A DNA stretch of 36,298 bases, taken from positions 1 to 36,298 of the forward strand of contig NZ_JAEMED010000018.1 in assembly GCF_016458205.1 (NCBI RefSeq), in the 5' to 3' direction. The stretch's first letter is position 1. Each line of letters starts with the position of its first letter. The DNA comes from Streptococcus sp. 121. Lineage in GTDB: Bacteria; Bacillota; Bacilli; Lactobacillales; Streptococcaceae. The notes under the pieces are model-generated. The model did no database searches and was not told the origin of the DNA. It saw only the letters and a program-made list of their open reading frames with translations. The position numbers and the translations under genes were made by a program. This document shows, piece after piece, positions 7,730 to 17,367 of this stretch.

Positions 7730-9040
7730 CTATTCTGTATCTGTATGCATAAAGCCAACGTAACGACGTTTAAGAAGATAACCTTCCAACTGCTTGATTC
7801 CATCAATGGCTGTTGAAATCAAGATCAGCAAAGAAGTTCCTCCCAAGGCTACGGCTTCGGCCAAACCGAATACGTTTTGAGCAACGATTGGGATAATAGC
7901 AACGAAACTCAAGAAGAGTGAGCCCACGAGAGCTAAGCGTCGCAAGAGTTTGGACATATAAACCTCTGTTCCCTTACCTGGGCGAACTCCTGGAATATAG
8001 GCTGAACTCTTTTGCAAGTTTTCAGCAGTTTTTTCAGGATTAATCTGCACAAAGGTATAGAAGAAGGTAAAGAGGATAATCAAAAGTGCATACAAGGCAA
8101 TCCCTGACGGCATATCCGTCGACAGGAGATCTCGCACATTTCTAACCCAGGCTGCATCATTTCCGCTTAAAATCATAAATTGAACAATAGCGGCTGGTGC
8201 AGCTGTAATAGAGCTGGCGAAGATAACGGGGATAACCCCTGCTGGGTTCACCTTCAAAGGAAGGTAGGAACTAGAAGAAGCCCCCTGTACCAATTTTGTA
8301 TATTGAATTGGAATTTTGTATTCAGCCTGCTGTACAAAAGTAGTGAAATAAATAATCGCTAAGACAGCTAGAGCAACCAATCCAAGGAAAATCGCTGAAT
8401 TCTGTAGACGATCCGCTGGAACATTCACAAAGTAATCTTCGTAAAGTCCTGAGATAGTCCGCGGAATGGCAGAGATAATACCGGCAAAGATAATCATGGA
8501 AACCCCGTTCCCATAACCTTTGTCGGATATTTGTTCTCCCAACCAAACCACAATCATACTACCTGTTGTCAAGATACAGCCAATATAGAGATAGGTCTGC
8601 CAGTTTGGTGTAGGCACCAACTGAGCATTGGACAAGGTATTAAAACTTGCCGTAATCGCAATTGATTGTACAAAAGCTAGGACTAGGGAAATATAACGTG
8701 TGGCTTGATTGAGTTTTCGTCGTCCAACCTCACCTTGTTTTCCCCACTCTACAAACTTAGGAACAATATCCATTTGGAGTAGTTGAACAACAATGGAGGA
8801 GGTGATATAGGGAGAAACACCTAAGGCAAAAACCGAAAAGTTCTGCATGGCATTCCCCGATACCAAACTCAACATGTTAAGGAAGGACAATTGAGACAAG
8901 TCAGCAAGGACCCGGGCATTCACACCTGGAACAGTAATATGCGTTCCAACGCGGAAAACGAAAAGGATAAAGAGGGTCATCCAAATCTTGGTCCGGACCT
9001 GCTTAATTTTTAAGGAATCCCTTAAAATTTTAAAGAACAT
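7730..9040 (-). CDS. secY: Protein translocase subunit SecY
   Basis: This 436-residue membrane channel protein of the SecYEG translocon has ten transmembrane helices. Recognised by the N-terminal FRVGTHITVPGVN, the plug region near SLVSGNAMQNFSVFALGVSP, the helix 5-6 region WLGEQISDKGYGNGVSMIIF and the cytoplasmic loop IPIQYTKLVQGASSSSYLPLK. It is co-transcribed after rplO (22 bases) and before adk, as in all firmicute spc operons. This is the housekeeping SecY rather than the accessory SecY2, which is shorter and sits with glycosylation genes. Confidence 0.98.
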   Translation of the reverse strand: MFFKILRDSLKIKQVRTKIWMTLFILFVFRVGTHITVPGVNARVLADLSQLSFLNMLSLVSGNAMQNFSVFALGVSPYITSSIVVQLLQMDIVPKFVEWGKQGEVGRRKLNQATRYISLVLAFVQSIAITASFNTLSNAQLVPTPNWQTYLYIGCILTTGSMIVVWLGEQISDKGYGNGVSMIIFAGIISAIPRTISGLYEDYFVNVPADRLQNSAIFLGLVALAVLAIIYFTTFVQQAEYKIPIQYTKLVQGASSSSYLPLKVNPAGVIPVIFASSITAAPAAIVQFMILSGNDAAWVRNVRDLLSTDMPSGIALYALLIILFTFFYTFVQINPEKTAENLQKSSAYIPGVRPGKGTEVYMSKLLRRLALVGSLFLSFVAIIPIVAQNVFGLAEAVALGGTSLLILISTAIDGIKQLEGYLLKRRYVGFMHTDTE

Positions 9041-9062
9041 AGAGTAACCTCTCTATCGTTTC

Positions 9063-9503
9063 TTAGATGACCTCGATTGATCCACCTTTAGCTGTGATTG
9101 CTTCTTCAGCTGATTTAGAGAATTTAGCTGCTTTCACAGACAATTTCTTAGTCAATTCGCCGTTACCAAGGATTTTAATGCCTGATTTTTCAGCTTTCAC
9201 AATTCCAGCTTCGATCAAAGCAACTGGTGTTACTTCTGCACCGTCTTCAAAGACGTTCAATTGATCAAGGTTGACAATCGCATATTCTTTACGGTTGATG
9301 TTTGTGAAACCACGTTTTGGCAAACGACGGAACAATGGAGTTTGTCCCCCTTCAAATCCTGGACGTACGCCACCACCGCTACGAGCTTTTTGACCTTTTT
9401 GTCCACGGCCTGAAGTTTTACCGTTACCGGATGAAGTACCACGACCTACACGGTTACGAACTTTACGAGAGCCTTCTGCTGGTTTCAATTCATGAAGTTT
9501 CAT
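9063..9503 (-). CDS. rplO: 50S ribosomal protein L15
   Basis: L15, 146 residues, a 23S rRNA-binding protein needed late in 50S assembly. The start is [20 protein letters not shown] at 9503, with GGAG eight to ten bases upstream. A longer in-frame reading back to 9539 adds twelve residues that do not belong to the family. The glycine-rich arm is visible as [20 protein letters not shown]. It is followed by secY. Confidence 0.97.
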   Translation of the reverse strand: MKLHELKPAEGSRKVRNRVGRGTSSGNGKTSGRGQKGQKARSGGGVRPGFEGGQTPLFRRLPKRGFTNINRKEYAIVNLDQLNVFEDGAEVTPVALIEAGIVKAEKSGIKILGNGELTKKLSVKAAKFSKSAEEAITAKGGSIEVI

Positions 9504-9549
9504 TCTGTTTATTTCTCCTTTTTTAGTGACCTTTGTCACGGGCTAGCGC

Positions 9550-9627
9550 TTTTGTAAAACGGAAACTTTTACAAAAACTCGCTTGTCTATATGGCTTGTA
9601 AGTCGCAAAGATTTTTCTTTGCGACTT
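9550..9627. other. Two perfect hairpins between rpmD and rplO
   Basis: TTTTGTAAAA (9550-9559) pairs with TTTTACAAAA (9567-9576), 10 bp. AAGTCGCAAAGA (9600-9611) pairs with TCTTTGCGACTT (9616-9627), 12 bp around TTTT. Neither is followed by a T-tract on the operon strand, so they look like mRNA-stabilising or processing structures rather than terminators. Confidence 0.65.
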
Positions 9628-9640
9628 AGCCATGATCTTC

Positions 9641-9823
9641 TTATTTAACTTCTTCTACAGTTACCAAGTGAGAGATGGTATTAACCATTCCAAGGATAGC
9701 TGGATTATCTTCTTTGATAACAGAAGAATGCAATTTGCCAAGTCCAAGGGCAACAACCGTTTTACGTTGGTTTGGCTTGCGTCCGATTGGAGACTTAGTC
9801 AAAGTAATTTTAATTTGAGCCAT
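9641..9823 (-). CDS. rpmD: 50S ribosomal protein L30
   Basis: L30, 60 residues, beginning [20 protein letters not shown]. The real start at 9823 follows AAGGGG, and the in-frame extension to 9889 only reads through the end of rps[21 protein letters not shown] is the conserved middle. It lies 13 bases after rpsE and 137 bases before rplO, with the hairpin pair in that gap. Confidence 0.96.
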   Translation of the reverse strand: MAQIKITLTKSPIGRKPNQRKTVVALGLGKLHSSVIKEDNPAILGMVNTISHLVTVEEVK

Positions 9824-9836
9824 TTTATCCCCTTTC

Positions 9837-10331
9837 TTATGCCAAGTCAGATACTGAGATACCACGTAAAGCAGCAACCTCTTCAGCACGTTTTAATTGT
9901 TTCAATCCTTCAACAGTTGCACGAACGATGTTGATTGGAGTGTTTGAACCAAGTGATTTAGATGTAATATCTGCAACACCTGCCAATTCGATGACGGCAC
10001 GAACAGCACCACCAGCGGCAACTCCAGCCCCTTCAACAGCTGGTTTCAACAATACACGAGCTCCACCAAATTCTGATGTGATTTCGTGAGGGATTGTTGT
10101 ACCAACCATAGGAACTTCAATCAAGTTCTTCTTAGCATCTTCGATAGCCTTACGGATTGCTTCTGGAACTTCTTGAGCTTTACCAGTACCAAATCCAACA
10201 CGGCCATTGCGGTCACCAACAACTACAAGAGCCGCGAAACGTAGACGACGTCCACCTTTAACAACTTTTGTAACACGGTTGATGGCAACTACGCGTTCTT
10301 CAAGTTCAACTGCATTGTCTTTAAATGCCAT
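9837..10331 (-). CDS. rpsE: 30S ribosomal protein S5
   Basis: S5, 164 residues. It has the double-stranded-RNA-binding-like N-terminal domain ([20 protein letters not shown], about 14-33; variants near GGR are the classic spectinomycin-resistance sites) and a C-terminal domain with [20 protein letters not shown]. It takes part in decoding accuracy and in mRNA entry. Standard length, between rplR and rpmD. Confidence 0.98.
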   Translation of the reverse strand: MAFKDNAVELEERVVAINRVTKVVKGGRRLRFAALVVVGDRNGRVGFGTGKAQEVPEAIRKAIEDAKKNLIEVPMVGTTIPHEITSEFGGARVLLKPAVEGAGVAAGGAVRAVIELAGVADITSKSLGSNTPINIVRATVEGLKQLKRAEEVAALRGISVSDLA

Positions 10332-10349
10332 TTTTCAGTGTCCTCCCTA

Positions 10350-10706
10350 TTAGAATTTCAATCCGTTTTCACGAGCTGCATCAGCCAACGCTTTAACACG
10401 TCCGTGATATAGATATCCACCGCGGTCGAACACCACTTCAGAAATACCTTTAGCAACTGCACGTTCAGCAACAAGTTTACCTACAACGGCAGCTTGTTCT
10501 GTTTTTGTACCTTTTGAAACGTCTTTGTCAAGAGTTGAAGCGCTTGCGAGCGTTACACCCGCTACGTCATCAATTACTTGAGCGTAGATGCCTGTATTAG
10601 AACGGAATACGTTCAAACGTGGGCGATCAGCAGTTCCAGAGAGTTTTCCGCGAACACGACGATGGCGTTTTTGGCGGAGTTTGTTTTTATCTGGTTTCGA
10701 AATCAC
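10350..10706 (-). CDS. rplR: 50S ribosomal protein L18
   Basis: L18 binds 5S rRNA and helps place it in the 50S subunit. I choose the GTG at 10706 (reading [20 protein letters not shown] after the initiator), giving 118 residues as in other streptococci. An AGAGGTG lies five bases before it. A further upstream GTG at 10715 lies inside that ribosome site and is unlikely to be used. The C-terminus [20 protein letters not shown] is diagnostic. Confidence 0.96.
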   Translation of the reverse strand: MISKPDKNKLRQKRHRRVRGKLSGTADRPRLNVFRSNTGIYAQVIDDVAGVTLASASTLDKDVSKGTKTEQAAVVGKLVAERAVAKGISEVVFDRGGYLYHGRVKALADAARENGLKF

Positions 10707-10784
10707 AATTTTCACCTCTTATGTTTTTGTTTGTGCTAAGCACAGAGTTGGTAAATGCGTGGACTTGCAAGCAAGTCCCAGCCA

Positions 10785-11324
10785 TTATTTACCAGTTTTA
10801 CCTTCTTTACGACGTACGTATTCTCCAACGTAACGGATACCTTTACCTTTGTAAGGCTCAGGAGTACGAAGGCTACGGATGTAAGCAGCAGTTTGGCCAA
10901 CTACTTCTTTGTTGATACCTGAAACAACGATTGTTGTTGGGTTTGGCAACTCAAAAGTAATTCCAGCTGGAGCTTCAACCTCATCTGGATGAGATTTACC
11001 AACTGCAAGAACCAATTTGCTTCCTTGAAGTTGTGCACGGTATCCAACCCCACGCATTTCAAGTTCTTTCTTGAATCCTTCTGATACACCAACAACCATG
11101 TTGTTCAAAAGGGCGCGTGTAGTTCCGTGGATTGTTTTCATTTCTTTAGAATCGTTTGGACGGTGAAGCGTTACTTCAGTACCTTCCACACGAATTTCGA
11201 TGTCCTTAGCAAATTCACGAGTCAATTCACCTTTAGGACCTTTTACAGTAACCTCATTGTTATCTGCAATGTTCAATTCAACACCTGCAGGCAATACGAT
11301 TACTTTATTACCAATACGTGACAT
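10785..11324 (-). CDS. rplF: 50S ribosomal protein L6
   Basis: L6, 179 residues, two homologous domains. It starts [20 protein letters not shown] and has the conserved C-terminal signature [20 protein letters not shown] (about 150-169). It lies close to the sarcin-ricin loop in the 50S. The gap to rpsH upstream is 193 bp and carries a fossil repeat, which is unusual for a spc operon. Confidence 0.98.
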   Translation of the reverse strand: MSRIGNKVIVLPAGVELNIADNNEVTVKGPKGELTREFAKDIEIRVEGTEVTLHRPNDSKEMKTIHGTTRALLNNMVVGVSEGFKKELEMRGVGYRAQLQGSKLVLAVGKSHPDEVEAPAGITFELPNPTTIVVSGINKEVVGQTAAYIRSLRTPEPYKGKGIRYVGEYVRRKEGKTGK

Positions 11325-11403
11325 GTTTATCTCCTGTTAAATTATCGAGCCGCAGAGCGACTAGTTTTCACGGGAGCCCATCATTGATGAGCTGAGTTTT
11401 ACA

Positions 11404-11518
11404 CTCTTAAATTTTAGCTTCAAGTTCAAAATGGGCCAAGGCAGAGCTACGCAGGCCATACTAAAGTATGTCAAGGAGCTCTAACACAGGCACATGAAGA
11501 AATTGAAGTCTAAAATTT
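11404..11518. repeat. Decayed BOX-like repeat between rpsH and rplF
   Basis: GGCAGAGCTACGCAGGCC, then ATACTAAAGTAT, then GAGCTCTAACACAGGCA can be aligned block by block with the BOX-like core (for example 2461-2513). The flanks form a long inverted repeat, AAATTTTAGCTTCAA (about 11410-11424) with TTGAAGTCTAAAATTT (about 11502-11517), one bulge. It lies inside the ribosomal operon without any coding disruption. Confidence 0.55.
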
Positions 11519-11916
11519 TACCAAACGTAGGCAATTACCTCACCACCAACATTCTTTTGGCGTGCTTCTTTATCAGTCAGCAAACCTTCAGAAGTTGATA
11601 CGATCGCGATTCCAAGTCCGTTCAAGACTTTTGGAAGATCTTCGCTCTTCTTGTAAACACGAAGACCTGGTTTTGAAACACGTTTCAAGTTTGTGATAAC
11701 TTTTTCACCGTTTGGTCCGTATTTCAAGAATACGCGAACGATACCTTGTTTGTCATCTTCAATCACTTCAACGTTTTTAACAAAACCTTCACGTTTAAGG
11801 ATTTCAGCAATACCTTTTTTGATGTTTGATGCAGGTACTTCAAGTACTTCGTGGTTAGCTTGGTTAGCGTTACGAATACGTGTCAAAAAGTCTGCAATTG
11901 GGTCAGTCATAACCAT
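11518..11916 (-). CDS. rpsH: 30S ribosomal protein S8
   Basis: S8, 132 residues, binds the central domain of 16S rRNA, and in enterobacteria it is also the translational repressor of the spc operon. It shows [20 protein letters not shown] at the start and the C-terminal signature [15 protein letters not shown] (as [20 protein letters not shown]), ending GGEVIAYVW. The protein is intact although long repeat-filled gaps flank the gene on both sides (11325-11517 and 11917-12353). Confidence 0.98.
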   Translation of the reverse strand: MVMTDPIADFLTRIRNANQANHEVLEVPASNIKKGIAEILKREGFVKNVEVIEDDKQGIVRVFLKYGPNGEKVITNLKRVSKPGLRVYKKSEDLPKVLNGLGIAIVSTSEGLLTDKEARQKNVGGEVIAYVW

Positions 11917-11941
11917 TTTTTGATTTCTCCTCTTACTAGTA

Positions 11942-12352
11942 GTTTGAGCAAGTCACTTGCTAGTTAATGAATAGGCATTCGCCTAGGTCTCACCAAATTC
12001 TGGTGACGAAAGTTTGAGCACGGACTAAAATGAGCCCATTCTCAAAGCTTGAATCGAGTTCGAGCTACAGCCTTACGATTTTTCGAGTTAATTCCTGCCG
12101 TTTCCTAATTTCTAGCGGCAGGGCTGAAAGTGTCTCCCAGACACTTTCACTCCCTATTTTCGCTGAGGCTGCTTAACGGTCTCACATCTTAAATTTGAGC
12201 ACGGACTAAAATAAATCCCTTCTCAAAATTTAACTTTAAAATTGAGTTCGAGCTACAGCCTTGGGCGAAAAAGATAAATCTTCCTAGAAGCTAAAGCTTC
12301 TTCGTCAGATTTCCTATTTTCGCTGAGGCTGCTTAACGCTCTCACATCTTAT
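11942..12352 (-). repeat. Tandem structured repeats between rpsN and rpsH
   Basis: This is a 437-bp non-coding gap inside the spc operon. Two imperfect units (about 12012-12190 and 12193-12351) both begin TTTGAGCACGGACTAAAAT and both end CCTATTTTCGCTGAGGCTGC followed by TTAACGSTCTCACATCTTA. Between those ends the units differ and carry private perfect hairpins: GAAAGTGTCT-CCC-AGACACTTTC and a CCTGCCG/CGGCAGG stem in unit 1, GAAGCT-AA-AGCTTC in unit 2. A third partial head (GTTTGAGCA) sits at 11942. A related element in the opposite orientation lies at 18719-18806. Confidence 0.7.
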
Positions 12353-12353
12353 T

Positions 12354-12539
12354 TTACCAAGAAGCTTTTGTTACGCCTGGGATTTGCCCTTTGTAAGCAA
12401 GTTCACGGAAGCAAACACGGCAAAGCTTAAATTTGCGGTAAACTGAGTGTGGACGTCCACAACGTTCGCAACGAGTGTAAGCTTGTGTAGAGAACTTTGC
12501 AGGACGCTTATTTTTAGCGATCATTGATTTTTTAGCCAA
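12354..12539 (-). CDS. rpsN: 30S ribosomal protein S14, zinc-binding type Z
   Basis: S14 of the short 61-residue type, with the zinc ribbon [20 protein letters not shown] (about 24-43; two CxxC pairs). The longer zinc-free paralogue, which substitutes under zinc starvation, is not in this window. Also named rpsZ. It is 17 bases after rplE, and followed by the repeat-filled gap before rpsH. Confidence 0.97.
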   Translation of the reverse strand: MAKKSMIAKNKRPAKFSTQAYTRCERCGRPHSVYRKFKLCRVCFRELAYKGQIPGVTKASW

Positions 12540-12556
12540 TTTAAGTTCCTCCTGAA

Positions 12557-13099
12557 TTATTTAGCGAAAGGCATTCCAAGTCCAGCAAGCAATTCGCGAG
12601 ACTCTTCATCTGTATTCGCTGTCGTTACGATAACGATATCCATACCGCGTGTTTTATCGACGTCGTCAAAGCTGATCTCAGGGAAGATCAATTGCTCTTT
12701 CACACCAAGTGTGTAGTTCCCACGTCCGTCGAATGATTTAGTTGGAACACCTTGGAAGTCACGCACACGTGGAAGTGATACAGAAACCAATTTGTCCAAG
12801 AAATCGTACATACGTTCACCACGAAGGGTTACTTTCGCACCGATCGCTACACCTTCACGAAGACGGAAGCCGGCGATAGATTTCTTCGCTTTAGTGATCA
12901 ATGGTTTTTGACCAGAGATAAGTGCAAGCTCTTCTGCAGCCTTTTCAAGGTTTTTAGCATTTGAAACAGCATCACCAACACCCATGTTCAAAACGATTTT
13001 ATCTACTTTTGGAACTGCCATTACAGAAGAGTAGTTGAACTTCTCTGACAAAGCAGGGACTACTTCATTAAGATATTTTTCTTTCAAACGATTAGCCAT
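12557..13099 (-). CDS. rplE: 50S ribosomal protein L5
   Basis: L5, 180 residues, binds 5S rRNA and contacts the P-site tRNA. It shows [20 protein letters not shown], the [20 protein letters not shown] loop and [20 protein letters not shown] near the end. Its place between rplX and rpsN is canonical. Confidence 0.98.
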   Translation of the reverse strand: MANRLKEKYLNEVVPALSEKFNYSSVMAVPKVDKIVLNMGVGDAVSNAKNLEKAAEELALISGQKPLITKAKKSIAGFRLREGVAIGAKVTLRGERMYDFLDKLVSVSLPRVRDFQGVPTKSFDGRGNYTLGVKEQLIFPEISFDDVDKTRGMDIVIVTTANTDEESRELLAGLGMPFAK

Positions 13100-13122
13100 G
13101 TTTCTTCTCCTTTCCTTCGTGA

Positions 13123-13428
13123 TTAATCAAGCACTTCGCCTGATTTTTTGTTGTAACGAACTTTTTTGCCGTCTACAAATTTGTAGCCAACACGTCCAGC
13201 AACACCATTTTTATCCAATACTTGTACGTTAGATACATGGATTGGAGCTTCCACTTCAACGATACCACCTTGAGGAAGTTCGTTGTTTGGACGTTGGTGT
13301 TTCTTAACGATGTTGACACCTTCAACGATGACTTTGTTAACTTTTGGAAGAGCAGTAAGGACAACTGCTTCTACACCTTTGTCTTTACCTGCGATTACTT
13401 TAACTTTATCGCCTTTTTTTACAAACAT
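13123..13428 (-). CDS. rplX: 50S ribosomal protein L24
   Basis: L24, 101 residues, an early assembly-initiator protein with an N-terminal KOW motif ([20 protein letters not shown], about 5-24). The loop around [20 protein letters not shown] and the conserved [12 protein letters not shown] confirm the family. The 77-bp gap from rplN contains a perfect hairpin. Confidence 0.97.
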   Translation of the reverse strand: MFVKKGDKVKVIAGKDKGVEAVVLTALPKVNKVIVEGVNIVKKHQRPNNELPQGGIVEVEAPIHVSNVQVLDKNGVAGRVGYKFVDGKKVRYNKKSGEVLD

Positions 13429-13463
13429 TCTTTTCTCCTTAAATTCTTACGCCCATAGGGGCA

Positions 13464-13485
13464 CCCTGAAAGAAAGCTTTCAGGG
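13464..13485. other. Perfect hairpin between rplN and rplX
   Basis: CCCTGAAAG-AAAG-CTTTCAGGG, nine perfect pairs with a four-base loop, sits in the 77-bp gap. No T-tract follows on the operon strand; a structure for mRNA processing or translation tuning is possible. Confidence 0.55.
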
Positions 13486-13505
13486 GACTATCGTTTGTGT
13501 GTTTC

Positions 13506-13874
13506 TTACAATACCTCTGGTGCTAGAGAAACGATCTTCATAAAGCCACCTTCACGCAATTCACGTGCAACCGGGCCAAAGATACGTGTTCCACGAGGTG
13601 TTTTGTCATCACGAATGATAACTGCAGCGTTCTCATCAAATTTGATGTAAGAACCGTCTGCACGACGGGCACCTGTCTTAGTACGAACGATAACGGCTTT
13701 CACAACGTCACCTTTTTTAACCGCACCACCAGGAGTCGCTTGTTTTACAGAAGCTACGATAACATCACCGATGTTAGCGAATTTACGTCCTGAACCACCA
13801 AGAACCTTGATTGTCAAGATTTCGCGGGCACCTGAGTTATCAGCAACTTTCAAACGAGTTTCTGTTTGAATCAT
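13506..13874 (-). CDS. rplN: 50S ribosomal protein L14
   Basis: L14, 122 residues, a subunit-interface protein that takes part in bridge B8. It shows [18 protein letters not shown], the [20 protein letters not shown] strand and [20 protein letters not shown], with the C-terminal [10 protein letters not shown]. Its order rpsQ-rplN-rplX is standard. Confidence 0.98.
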   Translation of the reverse strand: MIQTETRLKVADNSGAREILTIKVLGGSGRKFANIGDVIVASVKQATPGGAVKKGDVVKAVIVRTKTGARRADGSYIKFDENAAVIIRDDKTPRGTRIFGPVARELREGGFMKIVSLAPEVL

Positions 13875-13899
13875 TTACCTTTTCTCCTTTTCGGTTCGA

Positions 13900-14160
13900 T
13901 TAGATGATAACCGCTTCTTCAACAACTTCTACAAGACGGAAGCGTTTTGTAGCTGAAAGCGGACGAGTTTCCATGATACGAACGATATCGCCTTCTTTAG
14001 CAACATTGTTTTCATCATGAGCCTTGTACTTTTTAGAGTAGTTAATACGTTTACCATAGACTGGGTGGTTACGTTTAGTTTCAACTACAACTGTGATTGT
14101 TTTATCCATCTTGTCAGAAACTACGCGTCCAACAAGGGTCTTACGTTGATTACGTTCCAT
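13900..14160 (-). CDS. rpsQ: 30S ribosomal protein S17
   Basis: S17, 86 residues, OB-fold primary 16S rRNA-binding protein. It starts [20 protein letters not shown] and has the conserved [20 protein letters not shown]. Upstream rpmC ends 25 bases away. Confidence 0.98.
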
Positions 14161-14185
14161 TAGTTAGATTTCTCCTTTCCCAAGT

Positions 14186-14392
14186 CTATTTAACTTCTGA
14201 TTGAATTGTTTTGATACGAGCGATTTGTTTTTTCACTTCTTTCAAACGAGCTGTCTGTTCCAATTGACCAGTAGCCGCTTGGAAACGAAGATCAAACAAT
14301 TCTTTTTTCAATTCGTTTTCACGCTTCGCAAGTTCTTCTGAAGAAAGACCACGAAGTTCTTCAACAAATTTTTTGATTTCTTCAAGTTTCAT
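14186..14392 (-). CDS. rpmC: 50S ribosomal protein L29
   Basis: L29, 68 residues, two long helices at the peptide-exit side near L23. It begins [20 protein letters not shown] and has the signature [20 protein letters not shown] (about 33-52). It is nine bases after rplP. Confidence 0.97.
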   Translation of the reverse strand: MKLEEIKKFVEELRGLSSEELAKRENELKKELFDLRFQAATGQLEQTARLKEVKKQIARIKTIQSEVK

Positions 14393-14401
14393 GCTTTCTC
14401 C

Positions 14402-14815
14402 TTACTTCTCTTCACGTTTCACAAATTTGCATTTCACTGGCAATTTGTGGCTAGCAAGACGAAGCGCTTCACGTGCAACTTCTTCAGAAACACCAGCAAC
14501 TTCAAACATTACTTTACCACGTTTAACGGGTGCAACCCAACCTTCAGGTGCCCCTTTACCAGATCCCATACGAACCCCGATAGCTTTCGCAGTGTATGAT
14601 TTGTGAGGGAAGATTTTGATCCAAACTTTACCACCACGTTTCATGTAACGAGTCATAGCGATACGGGCAGCTTCGATTTGGCGGTTTGTGATCCAGTGGC
14701 TAGTTGTAGCTTGAAGACCAAATTCTCCGAAGTCTACTTGTTTTCCACCTTTTGCTTCACCGCGCATTTTCCCACGAAACTCACGACGGTGTTTCACACG
14801 TTTAGGTACTAACAT
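14402..14815 (-). CDS. rplP: 50S ribosomal protein L16
   Basis: L16, 137 residues, near the peptidyl transferase and A-tRNA elbow. It shows [20 protein letters not shown], the signature [20 protein letters not shown] and [20 protein letters not shown]. Only three bases separate it from rpsC, implying translational coupling. Confidence 0.98.
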   Translation of the reverse strand: MLVPKRVKHRREFRGKMRGEAKGGKQVDFGEFGLQATTSHWITNRQIEAARIAMTRYMKRGGKVWIKIFPHKSYTAKAIGVRMGSGKGAPEGWVAPVKRGKVMFEVAGVSEEVAREALRLASHKLPVKCKFVKREEK

Positions 14816-14818
14816 TGG

Positions 14819-15472
14819 TTATTTACCTCCCTGAGTGTTTTTACGAGCTGGAAGAACTTCACCACGGTAGATCCACACTTTAACACCAAGTTTACCGTAA
14901 GTTGTATCTGCTTCTTCCCAAGCATAGTCGATATCTGCACGCAATGTGTGAAGTGGAACAGTTCCTTCAGAGTATCCTTCGCTACGAGCGATATCAGCAC
15001 CGTTCAAACGACCAGATACTTGAGTTTTGATTCCTTTAGCTCCAGCACGCATTGCACGTTGGATAGCTTGTTTTTGTGCACGACGGAAAGCAACACGTTG
15101 CTCCAATTGACGAGCAATTCCTTCACCAACAAGGTGTGCATCCAAATCAGGTTTTTTGATTTCGATGATGTTGATGTGAACTTGTTTTCCAGTCATTTTG
15201 TTCAATTTAGCACGAAGGGCATCAACGTTTGCTCCACCTTTACCGATAACCATACCTGGTTTTGCAGTGTGAAGAGAAACATTAACCTTGTTCACAGCAC
15301 GTTCGATTTCGATCGTTGAAACAGCTGCGTCTGCTAATTCTGTTTGGATAAATTTGCGGATAGCAAGATCTTCATGAAGGTAATCCGCGTATTCTTTTTC
15401 AGCATACCATTTAGCATCCCAGTCACGGATGATACCGACACGCATTCCAATTGGATGTACTTTTTGACCCAC
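14819..15472 (-). CDS. rpsC: 30S ribosomal protein S3
   Basis: S3, 217 residues, at the mRNA entry channel. The N-terminal KH domain has the [18 protein letters not shown] loop (about 73-90). The C-terminal domain has [20 protein letters not shown] and the end [17 protein letters not shown]. Its length equals that of other streptococci. Confidence 0.98.
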   Translation of the reverse strand: MGQKVHPIGMRVGIIRDWDAKWYAEKEYADYLHEDLAIRKFIQTELADAAVSTIEIERAVNKVNVSLHTAKPGMVIGKGGANVDALRAKLNKMTGKQVHINIIEIKKPDLDAHLVGEGIARQLEQRVAFRRAQKQAIQRAMRAGAKGIKTQVSGRLNGADIARSEGYSEGTVPLHTLRADIDYAWEEADTTYGKLGVKVWIYRGEVLPARKNTQGGK

Positions 15473-15484
15473 GAGTTAACCTCC

Positions 15485-15829
15485 TTATTGTTCTGCAACT
15501 ACCACAGTGATGTGGGAAGTGCGTTTGTTGATTGGTGAAGCTGAACCTTTGGCACGTGGACGGAAACGTTTCATTGTTGGTCCTTCGTTTGCGTAAGCTT
15601 CACTTACAATAAGGTTAGCTTTGTCCAAACCTAAGTTGTTTTCAGCATTAGCGATTGCAGAGTTCAAAACTTTCTCGATAATACCAGCAGCTTTGTTTGG
15701 AGTGAATTTCAAGATTGCGATTGCGTCAGCAACGTTTTTACCACGAATGTTATCAAGCACAAGACGAGATTTACGAGGTGAAACACGCACTGTACGAGCC
15801 ATTGCTTTAGCTGAAGTCATTTCTGCCAT
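15485..15829 (-). CDS. rplV: 50S ribosomal protein L22
   Basis: L22, 114 residues; its beta hairpin lines the exit tunnel, where changes give macrolide resistance. The hairpin [20 protein letters not shown] (about 82-101) looks wild type, with no insertion or duplication. It lies between rpsS and rpsC. Confidence 0.98.
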   Translation of the reverse strand: MAEMTSAKAMARTVRVSPRKSRLVLDNIRGKNVADAIAILKFTPNKAAGIIEKVLNSAIANAENNLGLDKANLIVSEAYANEGPTMKRFRPRAKGSASPINKRTSHITVVVAEQ

Positions 15830-15843
15830 GTCGTTCTCCTCTC

Positions 15844-16122
15844 TTATCTACGTGTTTTCTTATCGTCAGCAGCGTGACCTTTGTAAGTACGAGTTGGTGC
15901 AAATTCACCAAGTTTGTGACCTACCATGTCTTCTTGGATGTAAACTGGTACGTGTTTACGTCCATCATAAACTGCGATTGTATAACCAATGAAACTTGGG
16001 AAAATCGTTGAACGACGTGACCAAGTTTTAATGACTTTTTTCTTTTCATCATTCGCTTGAGCTTCAACTTTTTTCATCAAATGCTCATCGACGAAAGGTC
16101 CTTTTTTAAGACTACGTCCCAT
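15844..16122 (-). CDS. rpsS: 30S ribosomal protein S19
   Basis: S19, 92 residues, at the 30S head with S13. The start [20 protein letters not shown] at 16122 is preceded by AAAGGAG. A longer in-frame reading to 16155 adds residues foreign to the family. The [20 protein letters not shown] and [17 protein letters not shown] segments are diagnostic. Confidence 0.97.
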
Positions 16123-16219
16123 TTTTATTTTTTCTCCTTTAAAATACAGTACCACAGCGGCTTGGGAGCAAGAACGAGTCTTGCTTGCCCTACCGAGCTG
16201 GCGGATTCACTTGTGTTTA

Positions 16220-17053
16220 TTATTTCTCGTTGCGACGGCGTACGATCAATTTGTTAGAACGAGCCTTCTTATTACGAGTTTTAAGTCCAAGAGCAGGTTT
16301 GCCCCATGGAGTTGATGGTGCTTTACGTCCAACTGGTGCTTTACCTTCACCACCCCCGTGTGGGTGATCGTTAGGGTTCATGACAGAACCACGAACGGTT
16401 GGGCGAACACCTTTCCAACGGTTACGTCCAGCTTTACCAAGGTTCACCAATCCATGTTGTTCGTTACCAACAACACCGACAGTTGCACGGCAAGTTGAAA
16501 GGATCATACGAACTTCGCCAGATTGAAGACGAACAAGAGTGTATTTACCTTCTTGACCCAATACTTGAGCAGATGCTCCAGCAGCACGGACCAACTCTCC
16601 ACCACGTCCTGGTTTCAACTCAATGTTGTGGATCATTGTACCGACAGGAATGTTTGCAAGTGGCAAAGCATTTCCGACTTTGATATCGGCATCTGGTCCA
16701 GAAACGATGCGTTGACCTACTTCAAGACCTTTAGGAGCAATGATGTAAGCTTTCACACCGTCTGTGTAGTGTACAAGAGCGATGTTTGCTGAACGGTTTG
16801 GATCGTACTCGATTGTTTTAACAACTGCTTCAACCGCATCTTTGTTACGTTTAAAGTCGATCAAACGGTAATGACGTTTGTGTCCACCACCTTGGTGACG
16901 AACAGTGATACGACCGTTGTTGTTACGACCAGCTTTGTTTTTCAAAGGAACAAGCAAGGTTTTTTCTGGCTTGTTGGTTGTGATTTCAGCGAAATCCAAA
17001 GAGGTCATATTACGGCGACCATTTGTAGTTGGTTTATAAACTCTGATTCCCAC
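16220..17053 (-). CDS. rplB: 50S ribosomal protein L2
   Basis: L2, 277 residues, the most conserved 50S protein and needed for subunit joining. It has the OB and SH3-like domains in the middle and the C-terminal signature [20 protein letters not shown] (about 223-242), which includes the invariant His near the peptidyl transferase centre. Between rplW and rpsS. Confidence 0.98.
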   Translation of the reverse strand: MGIRVYKPTTNGRRNMTSLDFAEITTNKPEKTLLVPLKNKAGRNNNGRITVRHQGGGHKRHYRLIDFKRNKDAVEAVVKTIEYDPNRSANIALVHYTDGVKAYIIAPKGLEVGQRIVSGPDADIKVGNALPLANIPVGTMIHNIELKPGRGGELVRAAGASAQVLGQEGKYTLVRLQSGEVRMILSTCRATVGVVGNEQHGLVNLGKAGRNRWKGVRPTVRGSVMNPNDHPHGGGEGKAPVGRKAPSTPWGKPALGLKTRNKKARSNKLIVRRRNEK

Positions 17054-17070
17054 GCTATTTCCTCCTTAGA

Positions 17071-17367
17071 TTATTCAGCTTCAGCAGCAAACAACTCGAT
17101 TGCTTTTGAATCAGCTGTAAGTGTGATGATAGCTTTCTTAGTTTTTGCAGTAAAACCGTTGTAACGTCCAACACGTTTTGCTTTAGGTTTTACAGTCACT
17201 GTGTTTACGTTTGCAACTTTAACGCCTTCAAAAGCAGCTTCAACAGCTTGCTTGATCAAGAGTTTGTGTGCACGTGTATCTACTTCAAATACGTATTTTC
17301 CTGCTTCCATTTGAGCCATTGATTTCTCAGTGATGACAGGCTTTTTAATAACGTCATACAAGTTCAT
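17071..17367 (-). CDS. rplW: 50S ribosomal protein L23
   Basis: L23, 98 residues, at the exit-tunnel rim, where trigger factor and SRP dock. It begins [20 protein letters not shown] and has [20 protein letters not shown] and [20 protein letters not shown]. Its start codon overlaps the rplD stop by one base (TAATG), a sign of translational coupling. Confidence 0.98.
   Translation of the reverse strand: MNLYDVIKKPVITEKSMAQMEAGKYVFEVDTRAHKLLIKQAVEAAFEGVKVANVNTVTVKPKAKRVGRYNGFTAKTKKAIITLTADSKAIELFAAEAE

Noticed and set aside
9063-9539. Longer rplO starting at 9539
   Set aside because: The twelve extra residues are not part of L15, and a ribosome site fits the ATG at 9503.
15844-16155. Longer rpsS starting at 16155
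   Set aside because: The extra eleven residues read through the ribosome site AAAGGAG; the family start is [10 protein letters not shown].
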